A DNA stretch of 64,000 nucleotides from Leptospira ognonensis (GCF_004770745.1 NZ_RQGD01000034.1:62001-126000); one strand, 5' to 3'. Shown: positions 9,377 to 18,684, numbered from the stretch's first letter. Notes: generated by a model from the sequence alone, not told the origin. Program-made: numbers and translations.

Positions 9377-10846
9377 ATGAACCGACACAAGATCACTTTT
9401 TCATTTCTTCTCTGTCTCCTCCTTTTCTCCATCAATTGCGGTAAAAAACTTCACTTTTCCATGGTAACGTCCACTTCGATGGAAAACGGATTGCCTTTTT
9501 TAGTGTTAGATGGAAAAGAATGGAAGGCGGAACCAGGCGCCGAATTTGTGAAATTGCATTTTTATGCAGATGAAGCATTTTCTCTCAGTAAAGTATCGAT
9601 CCAGACCTGTTCAGGTAATTTTAAAGACCGGATTGCTGCGTATGTAAATTTTGATGAAGTTTATGGCAGCACCGATATTGAAAAATCAAATTCAGAAGTA
9701 ACCTTTGACCCCATTGTCCAAGCTCGTTCCGTTACGCTCAACTTCCAAAGAAACCAAGACATTTGTCTTAAATCTGTTAAGTTTTACGATGAAGCCAAAA
9801 AGGCTTATCGTACCTATACACCTGAAATCATAAATGCAAAGGTTACGGCATCAGAGACTGCAAGTCCTGAAGCAAGTTACTCTGTGATGAATCTATTTGA
9901 TTCAAAATATGAAAATGCTTATGCTTCCATCAAAGGTGGGCAAGGTGTTTCTTTCACATTTGATTTTGAAGACGAACAAGACATCAATAAATTAAAAATA
10001 TGGAACGGATACCAAAGATCTGATGTTCATTGTATCAAGAATGGCCGACTTAAGGAATTTACTTTAACTGGTGATAATGGTTATTCAGAAAAGGTAACGA
10101 TTGAAGATACCATGGGAAGCCAGGAAGTAGTTCTGCCAAAAGCTTTCGAAGGTAAAAAACTTACACTTACCGTTGACTCACTTTATCCTGGACTCACCGA
10201 AAAGGGTTTTGTTTTGTCAGAACTTAGATTTGGAAATAGCAGCGGTTGGCTTGCTGTAGACACATTACCAAAATCCAAAGACACGGCATCGAAAAATTTT
10301 GAAGCATTTACAAAGGCATCTCTCCGACGCGTATTAAACCGTGGTTTGACGGGAATGGAGGCTGCTCCTGCTGCTACAGAAGGAGAAGTCACCGATGCAC
10401 CTGCAGGAGCGGAAGTTGTAGAAGTAGAAGAAAACTTGGAAGCACCAACCTCATCTGATTGGACGATTCGTTTGCGTTCTGACGGAACTTTCTTTCTAGA
10501 AGGTTCGACGGCACGGACGAACTACGATGTCGGTGAGGAGAGCTCTAACAGATTTTACGGCATGGGAAATTATGAAGTCAAAGAAGCAGGTGCTGGTAAA
10601 ATTGACCTTCGTATCTTTGGTTTTTTACGTAAACAGACTTTTACAAACTTTCTAGATTATGGTGGTGGAGATTGTAATGGATGTGGTAGAGATTGTAACC
10701 TAGTAAAGAATCCTGATCCAAATAACACCGAAAAAATCTTTCAGGAGTTTGTTACTCTGCAAATCAAAGGTAAAAAATTCTATTTAACTAACGCTAAAAA
10801 AACCCAAAATCTTGATTTTTCAACTTTAGAGTTGAGTCTGGAATAG
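9377..10846 (+). CDS. Lipoprotein with discoidin-like (galactose-binding-fold) domains
   Basis: A 489-residue lipoprotein: signal MNRHKITFSFLLCLLLFSIN then lipobox Cys21. Residues ~25-155 form a beta-rich domain (KLHFYADEAFSLSKVSIQTC, ... ICLKSVKFYDE). Residues ~160-300 form a second domain with the pattern ASYSVMNLFDSKYENAYAS ... GVSFTFDFEDEQDINKLKIW ... FTLTGDNGYSEKV, typical of F5/8 type C or NADase-type glycan-binding modules of Leptospira lipoproteins. An Ala/Glu/Pro-rich linker near residues 330-370 leads to a C-terminal beta domain with a Cys cluster (GGGDCNGCGRDC). Likely an outer-membrane or surface lipoprotein that binds glycans or other ligands; the ligand is unknown. The next gene starts about 10 bp downstream, so they are probably co-transcribed. 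Confidence 0.82.
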   Translation: MNRHKITFSFLLCLLLFSINCGKKLHFSMVTSTSMENGLPFLVLDGKEWKAEPGAEFVKLHFYADEAFSLSKVSIQTCSGNFKDRIAAYVNFDEVYGSTDIEKSNSEVTFDPIVQARSVTLNFQRNQDICLKSVKFYDEAKKAYRTYTPEIINAKVTASETASPEASYSVMNLFDSKYENAYASIKGGQGVSFTFDFEDEQDINKLKIWNGYQRSDVHCIKNGRLKEFTLTGDNGYSEKVTIEDTMGSQEVVLPKAFEGKKLTLTVDSLYPGLTEKGFVLSELRFGNSSGWLAVDTLPKSKDTASKNFEAFTKASLRRVLNRGLTGMEAAPAATEGEVTDAPAGAEVVEVEENLEAPTSSDWTIRLRSDGTFFLEGSTARTNYDVGEESSNRFYGMGNYEVKEAGAGKIDLRIFGFLRKQTFTNFLDYGGGDCNGCGRDCNLVKNPDPNNTEKIFQEFVTLQIKGKKFYLTNAKKTQNLDFSTLELSLE

Positions 10847-10856
10847 AGTCCCCTTG

Positions 10857-11480
10857 ATGGATTTGAAGCTAAGATTGTTTCCTTGGATTACGGCTATTAT
10901 TTGCTTGTCATCCCTTCTTCAGTCATGTGGAGGGGATGATAAACGGCCACTAACAGAAGCTTATTCAAAAAATGCCTTGGTAAATCCAACTAAGGCAGAT
11001 AAGGTTTCGATTCAAATCAATTGGGAATACACTCAAATTCCGTTAAAAATGGAAATCAGAGAACCATCGGGATCGCAGTCCTTGGCGCTATGGACGACAG
11101 GATCTGTAGCTTCCGGTAAAACGGCCCCCTTTGGGAAAGAGATTCCTGAAAGCATGCTTGTTTTGAAACCAGGATCCAAAAAACAATTTTTGCTGGTGAT
11201 GAAAAATGAAACTGATTCCCCCGTTTATTTTTTTGCTGCTCCCCACCAAGCACAGCCAGTGGAACATAGCTTTGGTTTTAAATTTAAGTGCTTATGCGTC
11301 AATCATGCTTTCACAGTACCTCCCAAGGAAACATGGTATCGAGTTGTAGAGCTTAGGCTCGCACCCGATTACCTAGGTGACCAGCTAAAAATCACACATA
11401 ATATCATTGGAATCACCAAACAAAGGATGTCGGAATTTGAACACAGTGCACATCAAGCCATGCCGCACGAAATGGATTAA
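10857..11480 (+). CDS. Lipoprotein with Cox11-like Cys-x-Cys site, possible copper-binding protein
   Basis: A 207-residue lipoprotein, signal MDLKLRLFPWITAIICLSSL then lipobox Cys24. The mature part is a single beta-rich domain. Its core motif is FGFKFKCLCVNHAFTVPPKE (Cys145, Cys147, His150) followed by TWYRVVELRLAPDYLGDQLK. The Cys-x-Cys followed by a Pro-Pro strand recalls CtaG/Cox11, the copper chaperone of cytochrome oxidase, where the two Cys bind Cu(I). Extra potential ligands are His130, His137, His181 and a tail rich in His and Met (EHSAHQAMPHEMD). Cox11 itself is a membrane-anchored protein, not a lipoprotein, so homology is uncertain. I start at ATG 10857, not the TTG three bases upstream. 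A histidine-kinase gene follows after 17 bp. Confidence 0.78.
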   Translation: MDLKLRLFPWITAIICLSSLLQSCGGDDKRPLTEAYSKNALVNPTKADKVSIQINWEYTQIPLKMEIREPSGSQSLALWTTGSVASGKTAPFGKEIPESMLVLKPGSKKQFLLVMKNETDSPVYFFAAPHQAQPVEHSFGFKFKCLCVNHAFTVPPKETWYRVVELRLAPDYLGDQLKITHNIIGITKQRMSEFEHSAHQAMPHEMD

Positions 11481-11497
11481 GTTTCCTTAAGTTACCA

Positions 11498-12814
11498 GTG
11501 ATCCTTCCCATTTTACGAACCACCTCATTTCGGAAATTGATTTATGCTGGTGTCACTCCGAATATGGATTTGGACCAATCTTTACGACTCCAATTGGCAA
11601 ACATTGCAGCCATTTTGGGAGTAATCTCAAATCTTAGTTTTAGTATTTTATTTTTTAATTACGATACGATTGGTAAAGGTCTGATCCCTCTAGTCAATAC
11701 TCCTTTTGGGATTGCGATCGGATTCACTCTCTATTTAAATTTCAAAAAACAGTATAAGCTGGCTCGTTACCTATTGCTATTTTGTATACCGGTCGTTGTT
11801 TTAATTACCACGGCTCTCTTCTACGGAAATCTTCTCGGAGCCCATTATTTTTTCTTATTATTCTCGATGCTGCCTTTTTTGACTCTATCTTATAAAGATA
11901 AATATAAAATCTTAAGTTACTTTGTATTTAACATTTTGCTCTTTTTCTATATAGCCTATTTTCACAAGCCTCCCTTTCTAACACCTGATAGTCCCTTTTA
12001 TGATGCAGAGGTTAGAAAAAATTTTCAGTTAATATCCATCAGCATTTGTTTTTCGATCATGGCGATCATTCTCTTCTATTTTTTAAGAAACACCAATAGA
12101 AACCAAATCGAAATGCAAAAAACCAATCTCTATAAAGATCGAATTTTTTCGATTTTGGCGCATGACCTAAAGGGTCCTATTGGTAGCATGGGCACATTTT
12201 TGGGGATCTTGCTCGATTCAAAAGCGAAGTTAAGCGAGGAAGAGATGCGTTATGGGCTTCTTGAATTGCAAAAGAATGCTAATCAGTGCTATGTTGTGTT
12301 GGAAAATTTACTGGAATGGGTAAAAAAAGACACCAATCGTCTTCAATTTCAACCCGATATAAATCAATTGCTTAAACTCGTTAGGGATACTTTGGATCTA
12401 TTTCAAATTCAATCGAGAGATAAAGATTTGAAATGGAAGATTGAGATCAGTGAAAGCCACTGGGTATTTGTAGATGAAAGGATGATGGCAACAGTCCTAC
12501 GAAATCTTTTCTCCAACGCACTCAAATTCTCTAAAATTTCAGGCGAAGTTCATGTAACCTCGAAAGATATTGGTGATTTTATAGAACTAGAAGTTAGCGA
12601 TAATGGAATCGGGATTAGTGAAGAGAAACTAAGTATGATTCGGCAAGGTATGAGTATCAAATCGGATTTTGGTACATTGGGAGAAAGAGGTACTGGTATC
12701 GGGCTTTTGGTGAGTTTTGAATTGGTCCATATCCAAAATTCCGAAATTTTCATTGAAAGCAAGCGAGACGAAGGGACAAAAATCACTGTCCTCCTTCCCA
12801 AAAAAGAGATTTAA
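11498..12814 (+). CDS. Membrane sensor histidine kinase
   Basis: A 438-residue kinase. About six hydrophobic helices fill residues ~30-205 with short loops and no extracellular sensor domain, so the membrane region itself or a bound ligand is probably sensed. The HisKA domain follows with phosphoacceptor His222 in SILAHDLKGPIGSM, and the ATPase domain has VLRNLFSNALKFS (N box), LEVSDNGIGISEEKL (G1) and LGERGTGIGLLVS (G2). The start is uncertain: a GTG at 11498 gives the listed length, and an ATG at 11564 (MDLDQSLRL) would drop 22 residues; I keep the GTG because FRKLIYAGVTP before it looks conserved-like. No receiver gene lies beside it, so its partner is unknown. It sits between the Cys-x-Cys lipoprotein and the flavin-NapH gene. 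Confidence 0.87.
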   Translation: MILPILRTTSFRKLIYAGVTPNMDLDQSLRLQLANIAAILGVISNLSFSILFFNYDTIGKGLIPLVNTPFGIAIGFTLYLNFKKQYKLARYLLLFCIPVVVLITTALFYGNLLGAHYFFLLFSMLPFLTLSYKDKYKILSYFVFNILLFFYIAYFHKPPFLTPDSPFYDAEVRKNFQLISISICFSIMAIILFYFLRNTNRNQIEMQKTNLYKDRIFSILAHDLKGPIGSMGTFLGILLDSKAKLSEEEMRYGLLELQKNANQCYVVLENLLEWVKKDTNRLQFQPDINQLLKLVRDTLDLFQIQSRDKDLKWKIEISESHWVFVDERMMATVLRNLFSNALKFSKISGEVHVTSKDIGDFIELEVSDNGIGISEEKLSMIRQGMSIKSDFGTLGERGTGIGLLVSFELVHIQNSEIFIESKRDEGTKITVLLPKKEI

Positions 12815-12852
12815 CACTTTTCATTTTCCTCAATTCTAATAATGTATATCAT

Positions 12853-15126
12853 ATGTTTGGTGTCATAAATCGATATTTTAAATGGTTACAAGGAAATGCC
12901 CCGCAAGGAGGCGTAGAAAATTATCCTGTTGTTTCCGCTAATTTTCATACGAATATCGAAGGTTTGTTCATTATAGGTGATCTAACAGGTGTTCCTTTGC
13001 TAAAACTGGCCGTTGCCAGTGGTAAAAAAGTTTTGGAAGAAATGCCTGACTTACATAATGGCTTGTTAGATGTGGTCATCATTGGAGCAGGTCCGAGCGG
13101 TGTTGCTTGTGCCTTGCAGGCATCTCGTATGGGGAAAAAATATTTACTCCTCGAATCAAATTCTGTCTTTCAGACAATCAAAAGTTATCCTAAAGGAAAA
13201 CCCATTTTTGCGGAACCACAAGACATGGCGCCCGATATAGAAATCAAAATTCAGGATGGTACCAAGGAATCGCTTCTTCGTGATTTGGAGTCAGTTGTTG
13301 TAAGGGGAAAACTATCTCTCTTAGAAAATAACCGAGTCATCGCAGTGAATCGAAACAATGCCCAAAAAACTTTTTCTATTCAAACGGAAAAAGGTGAAAC
13401 GTATCAAACAAATTACGTTGTCATTGCCATTGGAAAAACTGGAGATTTTAATAAATTAGATGTCAAGGGGGAGTCCTTGAGCCATGTTTTTTACCGGCTG
13501 ATCGATCCTATGGATGCGAAAGAGAAGCACGTAATCATCGTCGGAGGAGGAGATTCAGCAGTGGAGGCAGCGATCGCAACGTCACGATTTGCAAAAAATG
13601 TAACCCTGGTTTATCGCGGGAAAAATTTAAACCGACCAAAACAAGAAAACATATCTCGCTTCGAAAAATTAGTAAACTCAGGTAAAATTCAACTCCTGAC
13701 ATCTTCAAATATCTCGGAAATTACGGAAGATACGGTTTTTGTTTCGGATGCCATATCAACAAAAAAAATCAAAAGTGATTTTGTATTAGTCTTAACTGGG
13801 ACTAAACCTCCAATTTCCTTTTTACAAAAGCTAGGCATTCAAATTCAGAATACAAAATCCATCAGAGATTGGGTAGGATTTACTTCCTTACTCTCCTTTT
13901 CGACGGCGGCATATTTTGGAAAGGCTGCCGTTTATGGGTCATTTTGGTATTCTTATGTTGCGTCTGCTGGCGCTTTTATATTTATACTTACCGGAATTAG
14001 TTGGCTTTATTTATTTGTGCTGCAATCAGGCTTTTCGATACCGAAAGGTTGGAATCGTATTCGCAATGTCTACCTTACAATGGCAAGTATTTACTTTATT
14101 TCCGTGTATTTCTCTGCCACTTATTCTAATTTCTATTTATTTGGAAAATTGCCCTCCTTTCATTATACTCTGTTATACTCTCTAACCATTCTGGTTTTCG
14201 GCATCCGTAGAATGGCAGCAAGACCTACCCAGTATATAAAGTGGCAGACGCTCACCTTAATCACGATTCAGATGTTTTTTCTATTCCTTCTGCCTGAAAT
14301 TATTTTACCACTCCTTGGAGATTTAAAAATGCTCGGGGAAGCAGATGGATTTCTCCTAACAGAAGTATTTCCTAATGGTGCATATTGGAAGGCATACGGA
14401 TTCATTCTTGCCTGGCCATTGAATATGGGCGTTCTCTATGACGGAGGGATTACAAAATTTTGGTTTTATTATGGGATGACAGTTACCTTTTTTGTCATTC
14501 CAGTTCTCGTTTGGCGTTATGGTAAAGGTGCTTATTGCGGTTGGATTTGCTCCTGTGGGGGATTGGCAGAAACGTTAGGTGATGAACATCGGGCAAAAAT
14601 GCCTCATGGGAAGTGGGCTTACGCTTTAGAACATTCTGGGCAATGGATTTTGCTTTTGGCTTCCGTTCTCACCATTTTAAAATTAGTCGGAGTATATGGC
14701 AAAAGCCAGTTCCTTTTTCTCTCGGGATTCGAATCTTCTGCGGATTCTGTAAAATGGATTTATGACTTAGTTGTGGATATTGGGTTAGCTGGTGTTATTG
14801 GGGTTGGGTTTTATTTTCTATTTTCTGGAAGAATTTGGTGTCGAATGTTTTGTCCATTGGCAAGTTTAATGCATATCTATGCCAAGTTTTCGAGATTTAG
14901 AATTTTCTCAGATAAGAAGAAATGTATTTCGTGTAATATATGTACGCAAAATTGCCATCAGGGAATTGATGTCATGGGTTATGCAAATAAAGGTATCCCT
15001 ATGGATAGTGTACAATGTGTTAGATGTTCTGCCTGCGTTTCCTTATGTCCAACAAACGTATTAACCTTCGGAGAATTGGTAAATGAGGAAAAAATGGAAG
15101 ATAAATTCTCCGCCCGCCTGATGTAA
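12853..15126 (+). CDS. Flavin reductase domain fused to NapH-type iron-sulphur membrane domain
   Basis: A 757-residue fused redox protein. Residues ~1-345 form a two-dinucleotide-domain flavoprotein of the thioredoxin-reductase superfamily: FAD motif Gly78-Ala-Gly-Pro-Ser-Gly83 and NAD(P) motif Gly231-Gly-Gly-Asp-Ser-Ala. The GLFIIGDLTG motif, normally near the C-terminus of this fold, lies at residues ~36-46, before the FAD motif, so the domain looks circularly permuted. I see no redox CxxC in it. Residues ~350-680 hold about eight membrane helices. CGWICSCGG (Cys562, 566, 568) and WCRMFCPLAS (Cys663, 667) match the NapH/NosR/CcoG group. Two ferredoxin 4Fe-4S motifs follow (Cys691-694-697-701 and Cys722-725-728-732). 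It probably moves electrons between NAD(P)H or flavin and the quinone pool or an exported acceptor. Confidence 0.88.
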   Translation: MFGVINRYFKWLQGNAPQGGVENYPVVSANFHTNIEGLFIIGDLTGVPLLKLAVASGKKVLEEMPDLHNGLLDVVIIGAGPSGVACALQASRMGKKYLLLESNSVFQTIKSYPKGKPIFAEPQDMAPDIEIKIQDGTKESLLRDLESVVVRGKLSLLENNRVIAVNRNNAQKTFSIQTEKGETYQTNYVVIAIGKTGDFNKLDVKGESLSHVFYRLIDPMDAKEKHVIIVGGGDSAVEAAIATSRFAKNVTLVYRGKNLNRPKQENISRFEKLVNSGKIQLLTSSNISEITEDTVFVSDAISTKKIKSDFVLVLTGTKPPISFLQKLGIQIQNTKSIRDWVGFTSLLSFSTAAYFGKAAVYGSFWYSYVASAGAFIFILTGISWLYLFVLQSGFSIPKGWNRIRNVYLTMASIYFISVYFSATYSNFYLFGKLPSFHYTLLYSLTILVFGIRRMAARPTQYIKWQTLTLITIQMFFLFLLPEIILPLLGDLKMLGEADGFLLTEVFPNGAYWKAYGFILAWPLNMGVLYDGGITKFWFYYGMTVTFFVIPVLVWRYGKGAYCGWICSCGGLAETLGDEHRAKMPHGKWAYALEHSGQWILLLASVLTILKLVGVYGKSQFLFLSGFESSADSVKWIYDLVVDIGLAGVIGVGFYFLFSGRIWCRMFCPLASLMHIYAKFSRFRIFSDKKKCISCNICTQNCHQGIDVMGYANKGIPMDSVQCVRCSACVSLCPTNVLTFGELVNEEKMEDKFSARLM

Positions 15127-15186
15127 TTGGGCGAGAGGAAACATTTTTCCGATTTTTCAATGATTTTTAATATCCACATTGGATAG

Positions 15187-17736
15187 ATGTTTTTTGATAA
15201 AAGCATAACTTTGAACCACATGAACCTAATTAATAATGATACTCAGTCTTACCTTGGATTAGCATCGGAGGAGATACCGAGGCTAAGAAAGATACATGGA
15301 TGGAATGAAATTTTAGGAAAAACGGAACGGACTTTCCTCCAACGTTTGATTAGCGTAATCGCCGAGCCGATGATTTTTTTATTGATCTCCATAGGAATCA
15401 TTTATCAATTTCTTGGCGATACGAGCGAAGCCATCCTCCTTTCTGCATCAGTTATTTTAATCATTGTAATCACAATCTACCAGGAAGGAAAAACTGATTC
15501 TGCTATTTCTGCATTAAAAACGATGGCTAGTCCCAGAACAAATGTCATTCGGGATGGCATTGTGCGCAAGGTAGACGGCAGAGAGATTTTGCCTGGAGAT
15601 ATGATCATTATCAACGAAGGCGACCGTATCCCTGCAGATGCGATCATTCTTGCCACAGATCACGTCATGCTGGATGAATCTTTACTTACGGGAGAATCGA
15701 TACCTACCCTTAAGTCTAATTCTGGTGAAGTCTTTTGTGGCTCACTAGTCACTGCCGGTCAGGCGATCTGTAAAGTTCTACTGATTGGGAACCAAACTAA
15801 AATAGGCAAAATCGGACAAACGATTTCTTTTGAAAAACAAGAGAAAACATTATTAGAAAAAGATGTAGAAGTTTTGGTGCGTTGGATCTTTATCTTTGCT
15901 GTTTTTATCTGCATAGGACTCGTCATTTTTTTAGGTATCACAAAAGGTGATTGGCTCGGAGGGCTTCTTTCAGGACTCACACTTGCAATCGGCATACTTC
16001 CTGAGGAATTGCCATTAGTACTAACTATTTTTTTTGCCTTCGGTGCCTATCGGCTTAGTAAAAAAAATGTCTTGGCTCGTAAAACATCGATTATTGAAAC
16101 TTTGGGCGCTGCGACAGTATTATGTACAGATAAAACGGGAACCATCACCCAAAATAAAATGACGATCAAATGTTTAATTTCTGGTGGTAATGAAACTAAA
16201 CTCTCAGGTAACACTAGTATACTTGAAAATCAAGGTGAAAAAGATTTATTAAAATACGGGCTTCTGGCAAGCAAACAGCAGGCTTTTGATCCGATGGACA
16301 AAGCCTTCTTTGATTTATTAGCGAAATCAAATCAGGAAAACTATTGCCATCTGAGTCAATTTACTTTGATAAAAGAATTTCCTATCACAAGTAAAATTTT
16401 GGCTCTTACACAAGTATGGAGAAAAGAAGAGGATCTGGTGGTTGCCACGAAAGGTGCTCCCGAGACCATTATGAAGTTATGCAAACTCTCATTAGATCAG
16501 CAAAATTTGTTACTAGAAAAGACTTCAAAACTGGCGGCAAGTGGTTATCGGATGTTAGCTGTTGCAAAATCCAAAAAATCCATAAGGGATATTCCTTCTT
16601 CTCCCTGGGATTGTGATTACGAATGGCTAGGTCTTGTTGGTCTTGAGGATCCCATTAGAAACGAAGTGCCTGATGCTGTGAGGAGCGCGTATTCTGCTGG
16701 TATACGCGTAATCATGATTACTGGTGATTATCCAGAAACTGCAAAAAGCATCGCAAAACAAATCGGTCTACATCGTGCAGATAATGTTATGACTGGTGCA
16801 GAGTTAAATGAGCTGGATGAAAAAAGGTATATCGAGTCAATAAGTCAGTGCAATGTGTTCTCGCGTGTAAGTCCGGAAGAGAAATGGAAACTTGTCGGAA
16901 TACTAAAAGACTTAGGTGAAATCGTTGCTATGACTGGCGATGGTGTTAACGATGCGCCAGCATTAAAACGCGCGCATATTGGAGTCGCCATGGGGGGGAG
17001 GGGTACTGACGTTGCTCGTGAAGCATCAAGTTTAGTCCTTATAGATGATAGCTTTTCTTCTTTAATCCGGGCGGTGGAGGAAGGACGCCACATTTATACT
17101 AATTTAAGAAAGGCATTAGGATACATCATCGCGGTGCATATACCGATCATTGGATCTACTTTTTTTCCTATTCTTTTTGATCTACCTCATGTCATTTTAA
17201 GTGCGGTTCATATCGTATTTTTAGAAATGATCATTGACCCAACCTGCACTTTAGTATTCGAGAAAGAACCGATTGAGGAGGGAACTATGAATTTGAAACC
17301 AAGGAATATAAACGATTCCTTACTTGATAAAAATCTTTTTCTCGTTTCGGTCATACAGGGATTTTTTTCCCTTTTTGCAGTCATCGCATCTTATCTTTAT
17401 GTTCAGATATACGAAGTATCAACGAATGTGGATTCTTATCTGGGGAATACGGCAGCCTTTGTTACTTTAATTTTTTCTAACTTACTGTTGATATTGGTCA
17501 ACCGTAGTAGATCAAAGACTATCTTTGAATCTATTAGAATTAAAAACGATGCTTTGCCGTATGTAACGATAGGTACACTTGCGATTTTATTTTCAGCTTT
17601 GTATGTGCCAGCATTACAGAGATTGTTTCATTTCTCTAGCTTGTCTCTCCGACAGATTACGATGTGCTTCCTTATATCCGTAGTTAGCATTGTTTGGTTT
17701 GAAATCGGAAAATTATTTTTTAGAAAAAAAGTTTAA
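15187..17736 (+). CDS. Cation-translocating P-type ATPase
   Basis: An 849-residue P-type ATPase with the complete machinery: TGES at residues 168-171 in the actuator domain, phosphorylation site Asp315 in CTDKTGTITQ, MITGDYPETA, and Gly584-Asp-Gly-Val-Asn-Asp589 in the hinge. The fourth membrane helix has Pro272-Glu-Glu-Leu-Pro276, where SERCA-type calcium pumps have PEGLP, so this is a P2-like pump of the PEEL/PEEF subgroup often named calcium ATPase without proof. No N-terminal heavy-metal domain and no CPC motif occur, so it is not a copper or zinc P1B pump. About ten membrane helices are predicted, with six C-terminal ones from residue ~640. It begins 61 bp after the flavin-NapH gene and may share its transcript. 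A later ATG (15220) is possible. Confidence 0.92.
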   Translation: MFFDKSITLNHMNLINNDTQSYLGLASEEIPRLRKIHGWNEILGKTERTFLQRLISVIAEPMIFLLISIGIIYQFLGDTSEAILLSASVILIIVITIYQEGKTDSAISALKTMASPRTNVIRDGIVRKVDGREILPGDMIIINEGDRIPADAIILATDHVMLDESLLTGESIPTLKSNSGEVFCGSLVTAGQAICKVLLIGNQTKIGKIGQTISFEKQEKTLLEKDVEVLVRWIFIFAVFICIGLVIFLGITKGDWLGGLLSGLTLAIGILPEELPLVLTIFFAFGAYRLSKKNVLARKTSIIETLGAATVLCTDKTGTITQNKMTIKCLISGGNETKLSGNTSILENQGEKDLLKYGLLASKQQAFDPMDKAFFDLLAKSNQENYCHLSQFTLIKEFPITSKILALTQVWRKEEDLVVATKGAPETIMKLCKLSLDQQNLLLEKTSKLAASGYRMLAVAKSKKSIRDIPSSPWDCDYEWLGLVGLEDPIRNEVPDAVRSAYSAGIRVIMITGDYPETAKSIAKQIGLHRADNVMTGAELNELDEKRYIESISQCNVFSRVSPEEKWKLVGILKDLGEIVAMTGDGVNDAPALKRAHIGVAMGGRGTDVAREASSLVLIDDSFSSLIRAVEEGRHIYTNLRKALGYIIAVHIPIIGSTFFPILFDLPHVILSAVHIVFLEMIIDPTCTLVFEKEPIEEGTMNLKPRNINDSLLDKNLFLVSVIQGFFSLFAVIASYLYVQIYEVSTNVDSYLGNTAAFVTLIFSNLLLILVNRSRSKTIFESIRIKNDALPYVTIGTLAILFSALYVPALQRLFHFSSLSLRQITMCFLISVVSIVWFEIGKLFFRKKV

Positions 17737-17778
17737 TCTATACAAAAAAGAAAAAACATGTTATCGTAAGGTCTTGAT

Positions 17779-18642
17779 ATGATTGAATTATTTTTCCCTC
17801 GAAAACACGCAGCACTTTGCCTCAAATCTGCTTTCTTTGGTTTCTTTGCCCATACAGGTTTTGTTAGGGGACTAAATGAAATTGGTTTTAAGCCGTCTGT
17901 AGTGACTGGTTCCAGCTCGGGTGCTATGATCGGTGCGCTTTATGCGACTGGAATTGATATGGCAGAAGTCGAAACGATGGTATTAGGTTTACGGAAGAGT
18001 GACTTTTGGGAGGGAAATTCTTTTACCCAGCTTGGTCGACTGATCAGAAAAGGTATCAAGGGTTATAGCGGCGTACTTACTGGGAAGGCTACCCGTAAGT
18101 TACTTTATCCATATCTGGGCAATAAAAAATTTTCTGACCTGCCGATGCGATTGGGAATAGCTGTTTCAAATTTAACGAAGAGTAAGCGAGAACTCATTAC
18201 AGAAGGGAATGTGCTAGATGCTGTTATGGCATCGATTGCATTCCCTTTTTTATATGAGATTCAAAAACTAAATGATGATGAATTTTTAGATGGTGGTATT
18301 GGTGACGGCGAACCGATTAAAGAACTTATTTTAGACCCTAGCATAGATAGGATCATCATACACCAAATCAATAATAATAGACCACTTAGTCAAAATTTGA
18401 TTAAACGTGCGTTTGATGCCTCAGCCCAGATCATTGAGACCGAATCTGAAGATCTGAAATCACTTCTTGCCATCGAAAAGGGAAAAAAATTGATAAGACT
18501 TGAAACTTCTACGCCTTATTTATCTCCGAAAGATTTTTCACAAGGGAAGTTTGCACTTGCCGAAGGGCGAGGTACTGCCTATCGAAACAAAGACGAAATC
18601 CTCAATCAAAATGCACTACCTACCTTTCCGTTCCCTTTTTAA
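17779..18642 (+). CDS. Patatin-like phospholipase family protein
   Basis: A 287-residue patatin-fold protein. The nucleophile elbow is Gly44-Ser-Ser-Ser-Gly48 (SVVTGSSSGAMIGALYATG) with Ser46 as catalytic candidate, and Asp171 in FLDGGIGDGEPI completes the Ser-Asp dyad. The usual Gly-rich oxyanion loop of patatins (GGGxRG) is replaced by LKSAFFGFFAHTGFVRGL, a version I associate with a bacterial subfamily of unknown substrate. No signal peptide or membrane segment; it is probably cytoplasmic or peripheral. An AAGG lies 8 nt before the ATG. It lies 42 bp after the P-type ATPase gene and is convergent with the SpoIIE gene. It could hydrolyse acyl chains of membrane lipid, but enzyme activity is not certain. 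Confidence 0.85.
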   Translation: MIELFFPRKHAALCLKSAFFGFFAHTGFVRGLNEIGFKPSVVTGSSSGAMIGALYATGIDMAEVETMVLGLRKSDFWEGNSFTQLGRLIRKGIKGYSGVLTGKATRKLLYPYLGNKKFSDLPMRLGIAVSNLTKSKRELITEGNVLDAVMASIAFPFLYEIQKLNDDEFLDGGIGDGEPIKELILDPSIDRIIIHQINNNRPLSQNLIKRAFDASAQIIETESEDLKSLLAIEKGKKLIRLETSTPYLSPKDFSQGKFALAEGRGTAYRNKDEILNQNALPTFPFPF

Positions 18643-18684
18643 TCAAAGAAAGATGTCTTAAGTGGTATCGATTTAGATTTATTA

